Source of the DNA: Leptodactylus fallax | Lineage: Eukaryota; Chordata; Amphibia; Anura; Leptodactylidae | Length of the DNA: 64,000 nt | Assembly (NCBI GenBank): GCA_947044405.1 | Contig: CAMRHE010000503.1 | Location: 893,501-957,500 of the forward strand | Direction: 5' to 3' | Shown: positions 58,560 through 64,000 of the stretch, one piece after another | How the letters are laid out: each line of letters begins with the position of its first letter | Position numbering within the stretch: the stretch's first letter is position 1 | The notes under the pieces: generated by a model | The model's input: the letters and a program-made list of their open reading frames with translations, nothing else | Told to the model about the DNA's origin: nothing | Databases searched by the model: none | Position numbers and translations under genes: made by a program

Positions 58560-58960
58560 CCTTATTTTTGTAGCTCCTTCCCTGGCTACCCCCATTGTCA
58601 TATACATCTTCTCACAGTTATGCCTACGTGCCAACCTTTTTTCAATTGGGTTCCCCTCCTCCCCCTCTGTTTCCCACTCCCGCATCTCCCCATAACATCC
58701 CCATTTTAATTTTGGTAATGTGTTGGTGCCTAGGTGGTTATGTCCAATGTTGTACTTGTCATGTGCTCTACTTTTCACTATTGAACGTGAACGCTGTAAC
58801 AATGTAATTTTCACTTGTCTTGTAATTCAATAAAATATATGTTACAAAAAATATATATTCTAAATAATACATAACTTTATTTGCGGCACATGAGAACTGT
58901 GTTGTCTTGAAGTTCATTATGATGTAAAAAGTGAGACATGTTTTCTCTTTAAATCACCTA

Positions 58961-59360
58961 CAGTGGGGAAAAAAGTATTTAGTCAGCCACCAATTGTGCA
59001 AGTTCTCCCACTTAAAAAGATGAGGCCGACCTGTAATTGTCATCATAGGTAGACCTCAACTATGAGAGACAAAATGAGAAAACATACTGTATCTAGAAAA
59101 TCACATTGTCTGATTTTTAAAGAATTTATTTGCAAATTATGGTGGAAAATAAGTATTTGGTCACCTACAAACAGTTCATCTCAATACTTTGTTATATATC
59201 CTTTGTTGGCAATGACAGAGGTGAAACGTTTTCTGTAAGTCTTCACAAGGTTGGCACACACTGTTGCTGGTATGTTGGCCCATTCCTCCATGCAGATCTC
59301 CTCTAGAGCAGGGATGTTTTGGGGCTGTCACTGGGCAACACGGACTTTCAACTCCCTCCA
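58961..59360 (-). mobile_element. Tc1-G: 3' end of a Tc1 element
   Basis: Same family as Tc1-F in reverse: TIR CAGTGGGGAAAAAAGTATTT after TA (58959-58960), then the complement of the transposase C-terminus (TKY end near 59185, ANKG..., EEWANIPA near 59280). Coding similarity stops near 59360 in a small palindrome AACTCCCT-CCAA-AGGGAGTT. Longer than Tc1-F by about 70 bp. Confidence 0.88.
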
Positions 59361-59465
59361 AAGGGAGTTACTAATGTTACTAATTTAAATATTGAATTAA
59401 TTTGCTGGAGTTTGCCACAGGCATTTGTGTTCCCAATGAAGGACATTTCCCCAATGTGTTTATGT

Positions 59466-59640
59466 AGGTACAGATGTGTCCTTCCATACCTTTCTTCTTC
59501 GTTTGAGATACTCTGAAATGAGTGGCGCGAGATGTCCAGCTTTGAATAAACTTCTGCATTACACTTTATTTTTCAAAGCTGGTCATCTCACACCATAGCT
59601 CAAGCCAAGAGGAAAGGTAAGGAAGGACACATCTGTATAA
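59466..59640. repeat. imperfect 80-bp inverted repeat
   Basis: ACAGATGTGTCCTTCCATACC at 59471 is mirrored by GGTAAGGAAGGACACATCTGT ending 59638. CCAGCTTTGAATAAA and TTTTTCAAAGCTGG are also mirrored about a centre near 59555. Confidence 0.8.
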
Positions 59641-60838
59641 CATAATACCGTGAATATTATATTGGTAATTTGCATTTTCCTTTGGAATCACTTTGCAGCT
59701 ATAAACACGTAAAAGGGAAATACAGGCTATTGTGTTGCACAGGTGTATAGCTCCATAGCACCAGCTAGTAATGTAACAAGTGCAAGAGGATACACATTTT
59801 GAAGTGTCCTTCCACATGATGTCTTTTTTATCAGCATTTTCCCTCATGTACCTCCCTTCCTGGGAAGGGTTCTTATGATTTCCCTCCAAGTGCACTATAG
59901 TGTAATCAACAGGAATAAGAGTATCCTGACCGAGAATGAAGCTGTGAACCAGGCGTCACCGTCACTTTATAGATTTATGAGGAACAAACCCGTGGTCACA
60001 TCACAGGGCTGGAGTGAGATCAACATTCCTCAGTCCTGGAACATCCACATATTCTTTACTGTTCTCTGTTGGTCTTAAGGGATTGCGAAAAGGGAAGTCA
60101 ATGAATGAGGGAAATGCACTAAGGAGAGGATTGTCACATATGAACTCTGAGACATTAAGATGCTGATCTCTGAAGTAGGAGATTCTTTGTGACACCCTTT
60201 ATACATGCACATCACCAGCAGATATATGAGTAGGAAACTAACATGTTGCTTGCAAGGAAATGTTCCTCTGGTTTCAATAAACTTTTGACATTTCATAGAG
60301 ATGCATCAAAAATTTTCATCACTTAGGGTTTGTCTGTTAGAACCACCACATCAGCAAAGGCTTTTAGCCCAGAGATGTCCTGGACAAAGACAGAGACTTT
60401 CATTGTAACATGACTATATAGAACATAAGGGACCACATTGTCACCACATGTAGTGAGTGTGGAGGCAAAGTAAATTTGTGAATATTCTCACCGCTAATTC
60501 TTATTACTTCTGCAAGGAGGAAAGCAAATCTTAACAAAATTTCAGCTATCAGAAGATGTGCTTGAAGTCTATACGTAAAGGTCTTACCAGCTATCCACCC
60601 GGGCATAGTAGTTCAGATGCATTCATTTCCATCACTGCTAGGTTAACCCATTAGGCTGGTGAAAATGTATATTGACCTTGCTGATACTTACTGCTCGAGA
60701 TGTTGATAGTGGCGTGCACCTACCTAGACAAAGACTGAAATCTAAAGGACGCACCATATTCCATACAACATGACTACAGAGAGTGGGCATTGCCTTATTG
60801 GGTTACCATCCATCAACATAATGTGTGCTATGGACCAT
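59641..60838. other. non-coding, no feature recognised
   Basis: No transposon end or coding sequence identified. Confidence 0.35.
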
Positions 60839-60927
60839 CCCCTTCCTCAGATGAGCATGGATATAAAGTGACAGCATACAACTGACCCTGCTGGTCACTT
60901 TATATCCATGTTCATCTGAGGAAGGGG
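60839..60927. repeat. 34-bp stem-loop, one mismatch
   Basis: Arms 60839-60872 and 60894-60927, loop 21 nt. The arm runs CCCCTTCCTCAG...ATATAAAGTGAC. Only one position is mismatched (AGC versus GTT side of the CATGAGCAT word). Confidence 0.95.
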
Positions 60928-61789
60928 CTGGTTCCCAAAATACCTCATACCTCCCACTCCAGTGCTTGCCAAATTAATGACAATCAAAATTTTTGTTCTG
61001 GCTGATATGGCAGCCAACCTCTGGTCCAATCTGATCCAGTGCCTGTCCCCATGACACCTGCTGGTTTGGATGCCAACCTGTACATAATACTGTAGATATC
61101 TTTGTTGCGACTTATCATGACGACATAAGGTGAGAATCCATCTATTCGTTGATCACTGCAACAATCTCTCTATATAGCAGTACTACCCTATGTAGTGCTC
61201 GGCACTGGTCTTTTCTATTATTGCATGGCCTTATTGGGAAAATAGTAGCTTTTGGGATTTTCAGAAAAGGGTCGGTGCTGTCAGTTTGTAGACGAAAAAT
61301 CTGTTCTGTAAATCCTGTGCAGAATTCTCTATCATTTAATAATGGTTTTAGCTTCTTCTTCCCCAATGTCTCCTGTTTTTGCTTCAAGTGTTAACATTAT
61401 GAGATACAACTGATTGTTTTCACTCTCCTCAATTCTAGAGCATCTCTGCTTTGATTTCTATGGTGAGTATCTCTGTAGAGAGAGAAGTCTTGTGTCATGT
61501 CTTAGGGCAACAAAAATAAACAACTGTCTTCAATATATATACAAGGTGAAGAATCTCAGAAGGAAGCCTGAACAATAAACCAATGTATGTATTATAAGTT
61601 GCATGAGGACATGTATACAATCTCCCAAATAATGTTATCAGAAGAATTCCAGTTGCGAGCAGGAGAAAGTCTGAAAGTTTCATACAATATGTCTATTGTG
61701 CGGAACTGTCACAGATGGAAAAATGTGTACAGTAGGTGTTCTGGAGGACGGGCCATACTATGGACATGGAAAAAGACCGAACTGAAACT
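60928..61789. other. non-coding, no feature recognised
   Basis: Nothing coding or repetitive identified. Confidence 0.35.
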
Positions 61790-62068
61790 GCTATTATACT
61801 GTGGGGCCTCTTCAGACCACATAGTATAATAAGTGGAGGGCCAGTGGAGGTGAGGAAACATAAATAACAGTGTTATTCACCTCTCCTGGGCTCCGTCATA
61901 ACTCCACGCATCGCGACGCATGTGTCTATACGCACAACACCACGTGGCGCTGAGGCCCTATCAGCGGTCCCTGAGATCAGCCAGAAGTGCTGAGGACAGC
62001 AGGGAGTATTTTTCTCTGGTCCTCCGCTTATTATACTCTGAGGTCTGAAGAGACCTCACAGTATAATA
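61790..62068. mobile_element. MITE with 48-bp inverted arms
   Basis: The left arm CTATTATACTGTGGGGCC...AGTATAATAAGTGGAGG is mirrored by CCTCCGCTTATTATACT...CACAGTATAATAG. Each arm is itself nearly palindromic (ATTATACT ... AGTATAAT). Confidence 0.88.
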
Positions 62069-62489
62069 GCGGTTTTGGTTCGGCTGTGTTTGGTCCAAAC
62101 AAGACCACCCGGTGAACCTCATGAGGCTAATCTCATGGGGTTTGCCCAACACTTAATTATACTGTAAAGGGGGCGTGGTTTAAAAGGGGCATGGCCTAAA
62201 TAGTTGCTTTTTATCATAATTAAGATAAAATGCCTGATTTATCGCAATTTTTATTTAGGTCAAAATTGCCCAGGCCCAGATGTGGGTACTATGTGGTAGA
62301 GTTCTCCAACCTGATGTAGCAGAAAAGAGAAACCATAGCATACATTTTTTCAAGATGCAAATTAGGAATCTAATTTATTGTACAACACATATATATATAG
62401 TGTGGGGTGTAAAATGAAGTATTTTACGGAGTATTTTATTAGTAACAAGAGTAACCACCATCCACTAAGCATGTGCATGCAGATATTGG
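62069..62489. other. non-coding, no gene recognised
   Basis: Has an (AT)-rich run at 62389-62400. No feature recognised. Confidence 0.35.
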
Positions 62490-62566
62490 CCTTGATTGGA
62501 TTCCAGAACCCAGGACTCCATTGCTGCAAGGTGACTGTTCTAACCACTGAGCCATTGAGCTGCCAT
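62490..62566 (-). repeat. tRNA-like SINE head
   Basis: Read on the minus strand it has TGGCTCAGTGGTTAG, an A-box of the RNA polymerase III promoter, then CCTTGCAGC and GGGTTCTGGAATCC, a degenerate B-box. The spacing fits a tRNA-derived SINE 5' part. It has extra bases in the B-box and would not fold as a functional tRNA. No tail was found. Confidence 0.65.
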
Positions 62567-63010
62567 AATTCATTCCTATATACAGCCCAAAATTCAATAT
62601 ACTGTTTACAAAAAACTCCTACAAAAAATCTCTCAGAACCCACACAATGATGAACAAATAAAAAGACAAAGTTTATTGAATATCATTATTAAATATTAAA
62701 ATATAGCTTATAAAACCCACAGGATTAAGTTAAAAGACAACATGGACAACCAATCCTCCTGGTATAAAAAGCACAGTGACACGCCAAAAGGAGATTATTG
62801 TAACCATGGAAATACAATATAAAGTGGAACAAAAACCTATATTCATGATAGAATATACAGGGTATGTATATAAACAAGTGTTCCAGCCGTAGAGATGGAT
62901 GCTGATAATTCTACCATAATTCTTGGTTACTGTTGATATCAGTAATGAACAGGCTGTATTTATAGCCAGCAATCCCATGAAGTCAATGAAGCTAGTGAGG
63001 GAAGCAGTAA

Positions 63011-63186
63011 GACGCGTAGCTATAGGGCACGCCGCAGTAGCGGACACTACAAGCCCCCGGACCCTGTGTTGGCCCTTAAAGTCCCTCTATGATATAAAAT
63101 ATACTATTATTCTAAATGGCACAAGGTAAATAGGGACCCCATTACAAATTTTGCATTGGGCTAGAAACTTCAAATTACGCCTCTGG
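63011..63186 (+). repeat. dispersed repeat, copy 2 (GCGTAGC...ACGCCTCT)
   Basis: Longer copy of the family at 25800-25912. It starts GCGTAGCTATAGGG and ends TTACGCCTCTGG; the two ends are short inverted repeats. Confidence 0.7.
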
Positions 63187-64000
63187 ACCTTGGCAGTGTG
63201 CCCTCTAAACCATATAACTATATAGAGCCCAAATAACTATCCATACAGGAGCCATATTGAAGGTGGCACATTGCATCCAGGTAAGTAGTCTAGATCAGGG
63301 GTGCACAGCCTTCAGCCCGATGATGCATATAGCCCACAATTCTATTCAGTGTGTCCCCTAGCCATCACAATGCAGACATGTTTGTCTGTGTCCTGATTGT
63401 TCAGAAAGATAGGAGTTTAAGTTCTACTTTGACCAACTTAAAGGGGCAGTCCAGGCATAACTCTTACTGTATTAGGCTTAATGCAGACCTTAGGGGGAGG
63501 GGGTGCAAAAATCGAAACAGGATGTTGAAAAAAATAGGTGCCCTGCTCAATCTTGGTCGTAGGTTCTGTGCTTGATCTCGTGGCATGTGGCACTCTGCTG
63601 ATAAAGCTTTTATCTAGGCCTAATCAGCAAGTGAAAACTGCAGTGGAAAGCCAAAGCTCTACCTTGTAGAAATTTGCCTCAAATTCCTCCTCCATTTTGC
63701 GGTGTGAACCTTTCCTGAGATGGAAAAAAGAAACCCTTTAAGCCAAGATATACCTGGTGGTCTAAGGCAGTGAGGGGCTTAGGACTGCAAGTTAGGCTAG
63801 GTACACAACACCTCTGCTAGGGTTTTCTGTCAGGGTATATGTTTGAATTTCCAAAAAACGTCATTCAAACTTATACCTAGACCGATTTATGCACTTAAAT
63901 TGGGAAAATGGAGTCCTAAGTATTAAACTCTGAACTCATTTTGACCTGGTTTCTACTTGTTACCATGTTTTTTGCTGGACAGAATAGCATAGTTGTCTTG
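63187..64000. other. non-coding, no gene recognised
   Basis: AGGGGTGCACAGCC at 63297 looks like the end of another MITE-like repeat. Nothing coding. Confidence 0.35.

Noticed and set aside
62490..62566. True tRNA gene on the minus strand
   Set aside because: A-box is good but the B-box region has extra bases and no acceptor-stem pairing is evident. A SINE head fits better.

Overview
The window looks like a gene-poor, repeat-dense stretch of a vertebrate nuclear genome, most likely an anuran amphibian. This is inferred from the mix of repeats: an L1-type LINE family, several Tc1/mariner families with the typical TIRs (CACGTGGACAAAATTG..., CAGTGCCTTGCGAA..., CAGTGGGGAAAAAAGT...), Ty3/Gypsy LTR elements, and many palindromic MITE-like elements, some bounded by TTAA. 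I see no host protein-coding exon I can support, no rRNA and no true tRNA gene.

Layout. 1-7196 is an old L1-like LINE (broken ORF2 with endonuclease, RT and C-terminal CCHC, AATAAA and poly-A tail), split by a small non-autonomous Gypsy element (Gypsy-A, 1397-4262) with 650-656 bp LTRs, a gag-protease remnant, no RT/RNaseH/integrase, and an exact 5-bp target duplication (GCCAT). 7.2-11.8 kb holds only MITE-like repeats and a short tandem duplication. 11.8-17.1 kb holds three Tc1 elements in a row: a deletion derivative inside a (TA)n tract, a 1632-bp element with a nearly intact 318-codon transposase, and a decayed one.

17175-25778 is the best-preserved unit: an 8.6-kb Ty3/Gypsy retrotransposon (Gypsy-B) with about 99% similar 1.1-kb LTRs, a 4-bp target duplication (ATAG), PBS, leader, intact gag (362 codons), an open pol frame of about 1355 codons with PR-RT-RH-IN in order and all catalytic residues seen, and a polypurine tract. 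Gag and pol overlap in the -1 relation and carry a textbook-like frameshift signal (GTTAAAC, 8-nt spacer, 7-bp GC-rich stem).

26-36 kb is non-coding, with palindromic MITE-like elements (some nested), another deleted Tc1 (32591-33523) and a fold-back element between 14-bp direct repeats. 36915-38469 is a 31-bp minisatellite whose unit has no stop in any forward frame. 39273-40543 is a 5'-truncated second copy of the LINE. 41-46.6 kb holds MITE remnants, a Tc1 3' end, a solo LTR related to Gypsy-A that interrupts one of a pair of direct repeats, a second direct-repeat pair, and a TTAA-bounded MITE. 48.5-64 kb holds a third deleted Tc1, further Tc1 fragments, nested MITEs, long hairpins and a tRNA-like SINE head, separated by low-complexity or single-copy-looking DNA.

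The parts form a transposon graveyard with layered insertions, not a pathway. The only open reading frames that look functional are gag and pol of Gypsy-B and, short of its C-terminus, one Tc1 transposase. Family assignments rest on protein motifs and terminal structure read from the sequence; repeat-family resemblances are from memory and are marked as inference.
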